64,000 nucleotides of DNA from Bacteroidota bacterium. Lineage in GTDB: Bacteria; Bacteroidota; Bacteroidia; 2-12-FULL-35-15. The stretch lies in contig JAFLBF010000016.1 of the NCBI GenBank assembly GCA_017303895.1, forward strand, positions 1 through 64,000. Reading direction: 5' to 3'. Positions 24,833 through 33,712 of the stretch are shown in pieces. Within the stretch, counting starts at the first letter, position 1. Every line of letters begins with the position of its first letter. The translations under genes were made by a program, and so were the position numbers. A model generated the notes under the pieces. That model did not search any database, was not told the origin of the DNA, and worked only from the letters and a program-made list of their open reading frames with translations.

Positions 24833-27265
24833 ATGAATATGAAAAAATATATACTACTTGTTCTAGCAGCGTTTACTATGCATTCTGTTTTGAGTGCACA
24901 ATCAAAAGCTGATTATCGTCAAAAGTTTACAGAAGGGAATTATCTTATTCTGGAGGGGAACTACTTTCAAGCATTGAAAAATTTCTTGGAGGCCTACCAA
25001 ATCGATTCTTCCAGCTCAAATATTAATTATAAAGTGGGGATTTGCTATTTGAATACCATTACTGAAAAGAGTAAGGCTTTATACTACCTTGAAAAGGCTG
25101 TTTTAAAGACAACCACAAAATATACCGATTTAGAACCCAGAGAAGAGAATGCGCCTGTAAATGCCTTTTATTACTATGGAAAAGCCTTGCATCAAAATTA
25201 TAAATTTGACGAAGCGATAGCAAATTATGAAAAATTCAAATCCTATTTAAAAGCAAGCCAAAAGGATATGATCGCTGATGTAGATCGTCAGATAGCGATT
25301 GCGAATAATGCCAAGGCATTGGTGTCGGCTCCGATCAACGTAGTGATCAAAAATTTGGGAGACAGCATTAATACTGCTTATCCTGATTACAGTCCGGTAT
25401 TGTCTGCTGACGAAGAAACAATGATCTTCACATCGCGAAGACCAGGAAGTACAGGTGGGGATAAAACAATAGAAGATCAGTTTTATGAGGATATTTATAT
25501 TTCATATAAAAAAACAGATAGTACCTGGACTGCTCCTGTGTCTGTAAGTAGTAATGTAAATACTTTTACACATGAAGCGTCTGTAGGCTTAACTGCAGAT
25601 GCACAAACATTATTGATCTATAAAGATGCAAATGGTGGAGATATTTATTACAGTACCTTGGATGGAGAAAATTGGACATTCCCAATGGCTATGGGATCGG
25701 ATATAAATTCACCTAGTTGGGAGACAAGTGCCTGTCTTTCTCCTGATGGGAATACGCTTTATTATGTAAGTGATAGAAAAGAAGGCAGTTTAGGTGGACG
25801 CGATATCTGGAAATGTGTAAAATTACCAAATGGCAAATGGAGTCGTTCTATGAATGTGGGGGCTCCGATCAATACTCCTTTTGATGAAGAATCGCCTTTT
25901 ATTCATCCAAGTGGTAATATTTTATTTTTTAGCTCCAATGGGCATAAGACCATCGGTGGATTCGATATTTTCTTCTCTACTTTGAATGAGGGTAATTGGG
26001 AGGCACCACTAAATATTGGTTATCCGATCAATACAACCGATGATGATGTGTTCTATGTGACTTCACCGGATGGGAAACGAGGGTATTATGCATCTTCTTC
26101 CAGAGCAGAAGGATATGGGGAAAAAGATATTTACATCATTACAATTCCTGAACGAAAAGAGCAACCATTGGTGTTGATCAAAGGTGTGATCATTCCTGCA
26201 GAAGGGACACAATTACCTTCTGACCTGGAAATTGTGGCTACAAACAATGAAACAGGTATTGTAACGGGGGTGTATAAGCCTTTGATGAGAGATGGTAGTT
26301 TCACCATTATCATCCCGCCAAACAGTAATTATACTTTATCCTACCAGAAAGATGGTCAAGAGTTTTACTCTGAAGTAATGGAAGTGCCTGCCGATGCTGC
26401 GTATCAGGAGATCAACCGTGAGTTGAAATTAAAACCGGTAAATTTTGGACAGGTAGTTTCTGTTGAAACAAAAGATTCTACACAACAGACGGCAAATTCA
26501 TCTGTTTCCTATTTTACTGTTGAGGGACGTTTATACGATGAAAAGAACAATCCTTTAAATGCATTAAAAGTGAATTTGATGGATGCAAATGGTAATATTC
26601 TCAAAACAACGAATACAAATGAATTAGGTTGGTTCTTATTTAACGAATTGCCTACTAGTGGTGATTATATCGTGGCATTGGATGAGGAAGATCCTCATTT
26701 TATCAGTAAAAAATCATTTGCTGAGTTTAAGGATGACAAAGGGAATGTATTGAAAACAAAGAATGTTGGCAATAAATATCAATTGGTTGATAATAAAAAA
26801 ACATCTGTTTCATTTAGAAATAATAAGAAGGCAATTGCTGCACAAAAAGGACAAAAAGAGCAACCTCATCATGAGCAGTTAGCAAGTGTAGATAAATTGA
26901 ATTTCAAAATGAATTTTAAGTATAATGTTACTCAGATTGATGTGAATGATGGGCCTTATACCGAGTTTATTAATAACTTGATGGATCTTTACAATAAGAA
27001 TGGAACGATCAATGTTACGCTCATGTCGTGTGCTTCTACTGTTCCAACTAGAGCCTTTGCTTCTAATAAGGAATTATCTTCAGCCAGAGCAGATAAAGCC
27101 AAAGAACAATTGTTGGATGCCTTAAAGGCAAAAGGTGTGGATGCTTCAAAGGTTAATTTCGTTAAAGTAAGATCGGTTGTAGACGGTCCTGCTTATAATT
27201 CAGATTACATTTTGAATAGAGCAACCTATGAAAAATACCAGTTTATTAAGATATCTGCATATTAA
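24833..27265 (+). CDS. PorE-like TPR/PD40 protein with divergent OmpA-like tail (paralogue 3)
   Basis: An 810-residue protein similar to paralogue 2 at the N-terminus (KADYRQKFTEGNYLILEGNY versus KSAYREKFTQGNLLILEENY). Signal peptide about 1-22, TPR helices about 25-165, PD40 blades about 180-435, two carboxypeptidase-regulatory-like modules (about 440-530 and 560-640), and a C-terminal domain (about 695-810) related to that of paralogue 1: SCASTVP replaces GHTD and YEKYQFIKI replaces NRRVE. The tandem order with the two previous genes shows local duplication. The likely role is as a periplasmic scaffold of type IX secretion or gliding. ATG at 24833 and at 24839 are both possible starts. Confidence 0.82.
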   Translation: MNMKKYILLVLAAFTMHSVLSAQSKADYRQKFTEGNYLILEGNYFQALKNFLEAYQIDSSSSNINYKVGICYLNTITEKSKALYYLEKAVLKTTTKYTDLEPREENAPVNAFYYYGKALHQNYKFDEAIANYEKFKSYLKASQKDMIADVDRQIAIANNAKALVSAPINVVIKNLGDSINTAYPDYSPVLSADEETMIFTSRRPGSTGGDKTIEDQFYEDIYISYKKTDSTWTAPVSVSSNVNTFTHEASVGLTADAQTLLIYKDANGGDIYYSTLDGENWTFPMAMGSDINSPSWETSACLSPDGNTLYYVSDRKEGSLGGRDIWKCVKLPNGKWSRSMNVGAPINTPFDEESPFIHPSGNILFFSSNGHKTIGGFDIFFSTLNEGNWEAPLNIGYPINTTDDDVFYVTSPDGKRGYYASSSRAEGYGEKDIYIITIPERKEQPLVLIKGVIIPAEGTQLPSDLEIVATNNETGIVTGVYKPLMRDGSFTIIIPPNSNYTLSYQKDGQEFYSEVMEVPADAAYQEINRELKLKPVNFGQVVSVETKDSTQQTANSSVSYFTVEGRLYDEKNNPLNALKVNLMDANGNILKTTNTNELGWFLFNELPTSGDYIVALDEEDPHFISKKSFAEFKDDKGNVLKTKNVGNKYQLVDNKKTSVSFRNNKKAIAAQKGQKEQPHHEQLASVDKLNFKMNFKYNVTQIDVNDGPYTEFINNLMDLYNKNGTINVTLMSCASTVPTRAFASNKELSSARADKAKEQLLDALKAKGVDASKVNFVKVRSVVDGPAYNSDYILNRATYEKYQFIKISAY

Positions 27266-27280
27266 TTCTTAGTTCATATT

Positions 27281-27317
27281 AAAAGAAAAGGCTGCATAAT
27301 ATGCAGCCTTTTCTTTT
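27281..27317. terminator. Bidirectional terminator
   Basis: AAAAGAAAAGGCTGCAT and its complement form a near-perfect stem with an A run on one side and a T run on the other. It ends paralogue 3. Confidence 0.8.
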
Positions 27318-27328
27318 GGTATAAGGAA

Positions 27329-27359
27329 CAAAAAAAACAGTCCCGATCTCTCGGGACTG
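27329..27359 (-). terminator. Terminator for the minus-strand T9SS protein gene
   Basis: Read on the minus strand, CAGTCCCGA, loop GAGA and TCGGGACTG are followed by a T8-9 tract, about 100 bases after the stop of the minus-strand gene. Confidence 0.82.
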
Positions 27360-27463
27360 CCTTCACAGTGTTTCATGCTGCAAAATTTAGGGGTGATAAA
27401 AATTGCTCTAATCTATCTATAAGACAACTAATGGAGTAAAAAGGTTGCATACCCCATAAAAAA

Positions 27464-28981
27464 TTATTTTACGATCATTTTACGACTCTTTACCAGTCCT
27501 TTTTGTGTACTGATATTTGCAATATACATTCCGGGTGCAAGGTGTTGTAAATCAATTATTTGTGTTTGTCTTTGTAATGATGTTTCCAATTGCTTTTGCC
27601 CAATAATATTCATAACAGTTAATACCGGTTGTTCGGATTGTTCAATGTCATGTTGGATCGTAAATAGTCCTTCATTAGGGTTAGGGAACAAATTAACCCT
27701 ATTTTCATTTTCTGCCTGGTTCATTCCGGTAACTACTCCCGGGTCAAAAGAAGACCGTATAACGATCGTTTCGATGGTTTGTTCAGCAGGTGTTCCATTA
27801 TCTGTAGCCGTTACGGTTACATAATATAATCCCGTAGGAAGATCTTTTGCTACAAATTTGCAATTGAAGCTTTGGTAAGTTGGGGTATTCATTAATTGCG
27901 TTGTTGAAAAAGCCATGGGCTCAGAACATGAAAAATTGATGTTCAAAGTCTGATTTATTTCAGGTGTTGCAACACCGATCAAGAATTCTACTGAATCGGT
28001 TGCTACAGAACGCAAGGTATCTCCTGTGTAAACATCTATCGTGTCACAAATATTATTATTGATAATAATAGGAGGGATATTGTTGCCGGAAACGGAAGTG
28101 TTAAAGTGCATTCCTTGATTATCAAGCCAATCAATGCCATCGGGAGCATTGTAAGGACCATCAAAAGCCAATGTCGGCTGATTGAATGTTCCAACTTGAA
28201 AATAATCGGCACCATTACCTTGGTTAACACCAACCGTTGCAGGAGAACCAAATCCACCACCACCGGTTATATCGCCTGTGGTCCATTGCATATCGCCATA
28301 ACAAAATCCTACATTCTTACCTGCCGGTAAAAGCGTATCTGTTCCATCGGTAATAATCAACTGGAAGGTATTCAATTTGTCGAAATGCATGTCAAAATAC
28401 CCTACATTTTCCCATTTAACGATCATGGCAGTTGGCGTGATCCTATAAAGCACTCCTGAGCCCAATGTTTGAGAGAAATCTCTGGTATCGGCATCTGCCC
28501 AAAACGGAGCGATCATGTTGTAACTCGGATCAGGAAATGGATTTGCAGTAAAAGTGGAATAAGGGCTATTAAAAGAGATGTTCCCATTATTATTAATAAA
28601 TACACTGTTGCGAGGGGTTCCGTAATAATTAAACGTAAATGGTAGATTGATCTGTATGGACGATGCATCATCATTCATATAGTTCGGCATATATACATTC
28701 CCATTCGTTGTTCCAATATAATTTACAAATGGAACGTAGGAATAGGTGCTATCAAGCGGTTGCATACAACTGCAGATAGTGCTAGGCGTTTTTCTTTGTC
28801 CTTGATACTTGATCTCTGGTCCTTGTGGTGCAACAGCATCCGTAAAAATGTAGTTTTTGCTTAGGTCCAGTTGATGGTTTTTCTTTAAAATATCATACTG
28901 AGCTTTACTGATATTGATCTGATTTTGACTAAAGGCAGTAAATGTGGTAAGTCCCAATGCGAGTAGTAGCGTTTTTTTCAT
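27464..28981 (-). CDS. T9SS substrate with type A sorting domain
   Basis: A 505-residue secreted protein. The signal peptide is about 1-18 (TAFSQ). The body is rich in Asn, Thr and aromatic residues; around 90-330 lies a region like nidogen-type or lectin-like surface domains (MIAPFWADADTRD, VKWENVGYFD, LNTFQLIITDG). An Ig-like stretch follows, then the type A C-terminal sorting domain from about 430 (VNLFPNPNEGLFTI, MNIIGQKQ, APGMYIANI, SRKMIVK). That domain directs export by type IX secretion and surface attachment. The function of the body is unknown. It is transcribed alone, with a strong terminator. Confidence 0.85.
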   Translation of the reverse strand: MKKTLLLALGLTTFTAFSQNQINISKAQYDILKKNHQLDLSKNYIFTDAVAPQGPEIKYQGQRKTPSTICSCMQPLDSTYSYVPFVNYIGTTNGNVYMPNYMNDDASSIQINLPFTFNYYGTPRNSVFINNNGNISFNSPYSTFTANPFPDPSYNMIAPFWADADTRDFSQTLGSGVLYRITPTAMIVKWENVGYFDMHFDKLNTFQLIITDGTDTLLPAGKNVGFCYGDMQWTTGDITGGGGFGSPATVGVNQGNGADYFQVGTFNQPTLAFDGPYNAPDGIDWLDNQGMHFNTSVSGNNIPPIIINNNICDTIDVYTGDTLRSVATDSVEFLIGVATPEINQTLNINFSCSEPMAFSTTQLMNTPTYQSFNCKFVAKDLPTGLYYVTVTATDNGTPAEQTIETIVIRSSFDPGVVTGMNQAENENRVNLFPNPNEGLFTIQHDIEQSEQPVLTVMNIIGQKQLETSLQRQTQIIDLQHLAPGMYIANISTQKGLVKSRKMIVK

Positions 28982-29058
28982 GCCAATGGTTTGAGTGTTT
29001 CATTATCAATGATGATAATTAAAATGACATGGTTGCACTGGTGATTAAATAATCTAAA

Positions 29059-29418
29059 CTAAAGTTTGTTGTGTATATCTAAAAGTCCTTTTTTGATGGC
29101 TCGTAACTTACTCTCAATGTCTGAGAATTGACTTTTTTCAACTTTGGCTTCGTGCTTTAATGTTTTTTTGTTTTCCTTAAGGTATTTCTTGGCACCATCC
29201 AATGTTAAACCTTGTTCTTTTACCAGGTTAAAGATGATCTTGAAATTATCGATATCCTCGGGAGTAAATAAGCGGTTCCCTTTTTTATTCTTTTTGGGCT
29301 TTAATACATCAAATTCTTTCTCCCAGAAACGGATCAAAGAGGCATTTACCTTAAACAGCTCAGCCACTTCACCAATAGTGTAGTATAGTTTTACCGTTTC
29401 TGTTTCTTTGTAAGGCAT
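29059..29418 (-). CDS. MerR family transcriptional regulator
   Basis: A 119-residue protein with the MerR winged helix near residues 12-80: YTIGEVAELFKVNASLIRFW, then EKEFDVLKPKKNKKGNRLFT and PEDIDNFKIIFNLVKEQG. A short helical tail replaces the long sensor coiled coil, and no metal-binding cysteines are present. Its start codon overlaps the stop of the M23 peptidase gene (TAATG), so translation is coupled. I recall this pairing next to alaS in other Bacteroidota genomes. The target is unknown. Confidence 0.88.
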   Translation of the reverse strand: MPYKETETVKLYYTIGEVAELFKVNASLIRFWEKEFDVLKPKKNKKGNRLFTPEDIDNFKIIFNLVKEQGLTLDGAKKYLKENKKTLKHEAKVEKSQFSDIESKLRAIKKGLLDIHNKL

Positions 29419-30389
29419 TAGTCGAATGATTGAGATGATTGAGAAGAAAGTTCGATCAACTTTTGATATTGTTCCGGAGTAAGATCGTTGTAATAATAAT
29501 TGATCGGATTCATCTTTTCGCCATTTTTCATTACTTCATAATGAACATGTGGTGCGGTTGACAAGCCTGTGCTACCTACATAACCGATCAATTGTCCGCG
29601 TTTTACTTTCTGTCCCGGACGCACAACAAATTTTACCATGTGTCCATATAATGTTTTATAGCCATAGCCATGGTTAATCACAACGTGATTACCGTATCCT
29701 TGAGCCAATGCATCGGCACGTTCAATGGTGCCATCACCAGTGGAATAGATCTCAGTTCCTTGCGGAGCAGCAAAGTCCATTCCCGGATGAAATTCAGGTG
29801 TTTTATAGATCGGGTGTGTTCTCCAGCCAAATCCTGATGGTTGATGCCTTAAGTCTTCGTTAGAGATAGGTTGAATAGCAGGGATGGATGCCAATAATTG
29901 TTCTTTCCCTTTCACCAATTTCACCACCTCATCAAACGATTTCGATTGAATATATAGCTGCTTGCTGATGCGGTCCAGCTTTTTAGTGGTTTCGATCATC
30001 AGATCAGAGTTATTAAAGCCTTGCAGTTTTTTATAACGGTCAACCCCTCCAAAACCTGCTTTACGAATGCTTTCTGGGATGGAGTCGGCCTCAAATATGG
30101 TTCTGTAAATATTGTTATCTCGATCCTGAATATCGTCCAACACCTCAATAGCCTCGCTCATACGGGTGTTTAATAATTCGTATTGAAGCGTCAATTCGGC
30201 AATTTCACGTTGTAATTGCTTTTCTTTTGGTGAGTCCAAATATTCGTAGGCCAGCAAAATAGTGATAGTAGCAAATACCAATCCTGTGGCCAAGTATGAC
30301 AAAGCCTGCCAGATGCGTTTACGCAAAGGGACAGTTACCTTTTCATAGGTAAGGGATTTGGTATTGAACTTATATTTTATTTTGCTCAT
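29418..30389 (-). CDS. M23 family metallopeptidase (membrane-anchored murein endopeptidase)
   Basis: A 323-residue protein. One N-terminal membrane helix (about 33-48) is followed by a coiled coil (about 55-90), a helical linker, and a LytM/M23 domain from about 185. Zinc ligands are visible: H201 and D205 in FHPGMDFAAP, and H281/H283 in APHVHYEV; the supporting GNHVVINHGYGYKTLYGH segment is intact. It probably cleaves peptidoglycan cross-bridges or activates amidases in cell-wall growth. It is divergent from alaS with 90 bases between, and its stop overlaps the MerR start. Confidence 0.93.
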   Translation of the reverse strand: MSKIKYKFNTKSLTYEKVTVPLRKRIWQALSYLATGLVFATITILLAYEYLDSPKEKQLQREIAELTLQYELLNTRMSEAIEVLDDIQDRDNNIYRTIFEADSIPESIRKAGFGGVDRYKKLQGFNNSDLMIETTKKLDRISKQLYIQSKSFDEVVKLVKGKEQLLASIPAIQPISNEDLRHQPSGFGWRTHPIYKTPEFHPGMDFAAPQGTEIYSTGDGTIERADALAQGYGNHVVINHGYGYKTLYGHMVKFVVRPGQKVKRGQLIGYVGSTGLSTAPHVHYEVMKNGEKMNPINYYYNDLTPEQYQKLIELSSQSSQSFD

Positions 30390-30409
30390 AAGTTTCTACT
30401 CGTCAACTA

Positions 30410-30439
30410 CTGCGAATTTACGTAAATAAACTAAATTTG
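30410..30439 (+). promoter_or_regulatory. Probable alaS promoter
   Basis: TAAATTTG (30432-30439) fits the -7 box, with CTG (30410-30412) 19 bases upstream in place of the usual TTG. Confidence 0.42.
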
Positions 30440-30479
30440 CAATCTTGAAAATTTGATAGAATAACGATTTTACAATAAT

Positions 30480-33137
30480 ATGGAAGCAAATAAAGTACGT
30501 CAGACATTTTTAGATTTTTTTAAGAGTAAACAACACGAGATCGTTCCTTCTGCGCCAATGGTGGTGAAGAATGATCCTACCTTGATGTTCAATAACAGTG
30601 GAATGGCTCCTTTTAAGGACCTTTTCCTTGGAAATGCGCCTATTAAATTTCCCCGTGTAGCCGATACACAAAAATGTTTGCGTGTAAGCGGTAAGCATAA
30701 CGATTTAGAAGAGGTTGGGGTTGATACTTATCACCATACCATGTTTGAAATGTTAGGAAACTGGAGCTTTGGTGATTACTTTAAAAAAGAAGCCATTACA
30801 TGGGCATGGGAATTACTGACAGAAGTGTACAAGATCGATAAGTCACGTTTATATGTTACCGTATTTGAAGGTAGCAAAGAAGATAATTTGGGATTTGATC
30901 AGGAGGCCTATGATATTTGGAAACAGTTCATTCCGGAAGAACGAATCTTAAGAGGAAATAAAAAAGATAACTTCTGGGAAATGGGAGATATAGGTCCTTG
31001 TGGTCCGTGTACCGAGATCCATTATGATGGACGTACCTCAGAAGAGATAGCGAAAGTGCCGGGAGCTCAACGTGTGAACAATGACGATCCGCAAGTGATC
31101 GAGATCTGGAACAATGTATTCATGGAATTTGAGCGTAAAGCAGATGGGTCCTTGGTAAAATTACCAAAACAGCATGTGGATACAGGAATGGGTTTTGAGC
31201 GTTTGGTGCGTGTATTGCAAGGCAAGCAATCGAATTACGATACCGATGTATTCAAACCTGTTATTGATAAAATAGAAGAGTTATCGGGCTTAAGATATAA
31301 ACCTGAGGAAGAAGAAAAGCATCCGAAACAATTGATCATAAATATTGCGATGCGTGTGATAGCGGATCATATCCGTGCGATCTCTTTCAGTATTGCAGAT
31401 GGTCAGTTGCCATCGAATACAGGTGCAGGGTATGTGATCAGACGTATCTTAAGACGTGCGATCCGTTATGGATACCAATCGTTGAATTTGAAAGAGCCTT
31501 TCATGCACCGTTTGGTGCCGGTTCTTTCCCATCAGTTAGGACATGCTTTCCCTGAATTGGTATCACAAAAATTATTGATCGAAAAAGTGATCAAAGAAGA
31601 AGAGGTGTCTTTCTTCCGTACACTGGAAAATGGATTAAAGCGTATCGACAATGTATGTATTGCTTTGGTGGGAGAGAAAAAACAAATTGTAGATGGACCA
31701 ACCGTATTTGAATTGTATGATACCTATGGTTTCCCTGTGGATCTGACATCCTTGATCGCGCGTGGATATGGATTAAGTATTGATGAGGCCGGTTTTCAGG
31801 TAGAATTGGAAAAGCAAAAGAACCGTTCGCGTGAAGCAACAGCGGTTGATACCGGTGATTGGATGTTAGTGGATGGAAGAAAAGCAGAAGAAGGTGGTAG
31901 AATATTTATCGGCTACAAACAATTGGAAGCTGAATCGAAGATCATTCAGTATCGCAAAGTAAAAGCAAAAGGAAAAGAACAGTTTCAAATTGTGTTGGAC
32001 CAAACTCCTTTTTATGCCGAAAGTGGAGGACAGGTAGGAGATACCGGTGTGTTAGAATCTGCTAATGATAAATTGATTGTTACGGATACCAAGAAAGAGA
32101 ATGGGATCATTATCCACTTTACCGATAAATTACCGGAGAATTTTTCACAAACATTTGTAGCAAAAGTAAATGGCGAAAAGCGTCATTTAACAGAGAATAA
32201 TCACAGCTCAACCCACTTGTTACACGCAGCATTGCGTTCGGTATTAGGAACACATGTGGAGCAAAAAGGATCTTTGGTAAATGAAGAATATTTACGATTC
32301 GACTTTTCTCATTTTTCAAAAGTAACAGAGGAAGAGATCGCTAAGATCGAAGCCATTGTGAATGCTAAGATCAGAGAGAACATTGCATCCGATATCAAAG
32401 AAATGGCCATTGATGATGCCCGTAAATTAGGAGCAATGGCTTTGTTTGGCGAAAAATATGGTGACACCGTTCGTGTTGTTACTTTCGACAAAAATTATTC
32501 AATAGAATTGTGTGGTGGCACACATGTGCCTGCAACCGGTCAGATCGGTCTGTTTAAGATCGTTTCGGAAGGTGCTGTTGCAGCCGGTATCAGACGTATT
32601 GAAGCGATTACATCAGTAAAAGCGGAACAATATTTTAACCAGCAGATCACTTTGGTGAACGAAGTGAAAGCCTTGTTAAAAAATCCGAAAGATGTAGTGA
32701 AGAGCGTTCAGTCCTTGATGGAAGAGAATTCTGCTTTGCAAAAACAGATCGAACAGATGTTACGTGATAAAGCAAAAGGTTTGAAATCGGAATTGCTTAC
32801 GAAGAAACAGACGATCAATGGCATCAACTTTATTGCAGAGAAAATAGAGTTGGATTCAGCAGACGCGATCAAAGATCTTTCCTTTGAATTACGTAATCAG
32901 ATCGATAATTTGTTTATGGTATTAGGCGCTGAGGTTAAAGGAAAACCAAGTCTTTCGATTATCATCTCTGATAATTTAGTGAAGGATAAAAATCTGAATG
33001 CGGGAACAATTGTACGTGAATTAGGAAAAGAGATCCAGGGTGGAGGAGGAGGACAGCCGTTCTATGCAACTGCAGGCGGAACCAATGCGCAAGGAATTGC
33101 AAAAGCACTAGAAAAAGCTAAAACCTATTTGAATTAA
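30480..33137 (+). CDS. alaS: Alanine-tRNA ligase
   Basis: An 885-residue class II synthetase that charges tRNA-Ala. The catalytic domain begins at residue 1 with the motif [20 protein letters not shown] and [16 protein letters not shown]. The editing domain has its zinc ligands H575 and H579 ([10 protein letters not shown]) and C678 and H682 ([10 protein letters not shown]). A coiled coil and a Gly-rich C-Ala domain ([14 protein letters not shown]) finish the protein. Length is normal for the family. It is followed by a long perfect palindromic terminator. Confidence 0.98.
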   Translation: MEANKVRQTFLDFFKSKQHEIVPSAPMVVKNDPTLMFNNSGMAPFKDLFLGNAPIKFPRVADTQKCLRVSGKHNDLEEVGVDTYHHTMFEMLGNWSFGDYFKKEAITWAWELLTEVYKIDKSRLYVTVFEGSKEDNLGFDQEAYDIWKQFIPEERILRGNKKDNFWEMGDIGPCGPCTEIHYDGRTSEEIAKVPGAQRVNNDDPQVIEIWNNVFMEFERKADGSLVKLPKQHVDTGMGFERLVRVLQGKQSNYDTDVFKPVIDKIEELSGLRYKPEEEEKHPKQLIINIAMRVIADHIRAISFSIADGQLPSNTGAGYVIRRILRRAIRYGYQSLNLKEPFMHRLVPVLSHQLGHAFPELVSQKLLIEKVIKEEEVSFFRTLENGLKRIDNVCIALVGEKKQIVDGPTVFELYDTYGFPVDLTSLIARGYGLSIDEAGFQVELEKQKNRSREATAVDTGDWMLVDGRKAEEGGRIFIGYKQLEAESKIIQYRKVKAKGKEQFQIVLDQTPFYAESGGQVGDTGVLESANDKLIVTDTKKENGIIIHFTDKLPENFSQTFVAKVNGEKRHLTENNHSSTHLLHAALRSVLGTHVEQKGSLVNEEYLRFDFSHFSKVTEEEIAKIEAIVNAKIRENIASDIKEMAIDDARKLGAMALFGEKYGDTVRVVTFDKNYSIELCGGTHVPATGQIGLFKIVSEGAVAAGIRRIEAITSVKAEQYFNQQITLVNEVKALLKNPKDVVKSVQSLMEENSALQKQIEQMLRDKAKGLKSELLTKKQTINGINFIAEKIELDSADAIKDLSFELRNQIDNLFMVLGAEVKGKPSLSIIISDNLVKDKNLNAGTIVRELGKEIQGGGGGQPFYATAGGTNAQGIAKALEKAKTYLN

Positions 33138-33177
33138 AAACGAAAAGCTCCTGAAATTTCAGGAGCTTTTCGTTTTT
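33136..33177. terminator. Perfect 42-bp bidirectional terminator overlapping a coding end
   Basis: The 21-base arm AAAAACGAAAAGCTCC plus TGAAA is followed directly by its exact complement. It ends alaS on the plus strand. On the minus strand the last codons and stop (33159-33161) of the neighbouring membrane protein lie inside it. Confidence 0.88.
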
Positions 33178-33701
33178 AATTTTTGTTTCTGGTAGAGTAA
33201 ATAAACTATCCCGATCGCTATCCCTAATTCTCCGCCCATATAGCTGTAATTATGAATGTGGCCTACACATATAAATCTTGATTGGTCAATAAGATCATCC
33301 GGTAAATACCAGTCGCAGGGGAAATATTGAGCATGATATTTCCAGTTGAGGTAGCCGCAGAACGATAACGTAATGGTGGCGATAAAAGTGAAAGCGATCG
33401 TTTTGAAAAAAGTAGCATACACTGTTTTTGAATAGGGAAAGAATAGTAGAATAATTGCATAAATGATCCCGATAAATAATCCCATCCACCAAGTTGCCAT
33501 GACACCTACAACACTCACTAATAATCTAACATTGTCAATGTAAACGCTACTATCTTCAACTAATCCAAACTGAATGAATTTGAAATTTGTATAATATTCA
33601 GGTGCGATCGAGTAGGTGATCTGGTCATGCACAATGCCAAATACCGATGCGAACAGAATAGAGCTGAATACAACAAAAATGAATAAGATGGATTTTTTCA
33701 A
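33159..33701 (-). CDS. Membrane protein of unknown function
   Basis: A 180-residue protein with four predicted helices: about 5-25, 60-85 (VVGVMATWWMGLFIGIIYAI), 95-118 and 150-168. A periplasmic loop has CDWYLPDDLIDQSRFICVGH with two Cys. No family is recognised. It ends inside the shared terminator with alaS. The next minus-strand gene upstream ends only 11 bases from its start, so co-transcription is possible. Confidence 0.72.
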   Translation of the reverse strand: MKKSILFIFVVFSSILFASVFGIVHDQITYSIAPEYYTNFKFIQFGLVEDSSVYIDNVRLLVSVVGVMATWWMGLFIGIIYAIILLFFPYSKTVYATFFKTIAFTFIATITLSFCGYLNWKYHAQYFPCDWYLPDDLIDQSRFICVGHIHNYSYMGGELGIAIGIVYLLYQKQKLKTKSS

Positions 33702-33712
33702 ATGTTTCTCTC

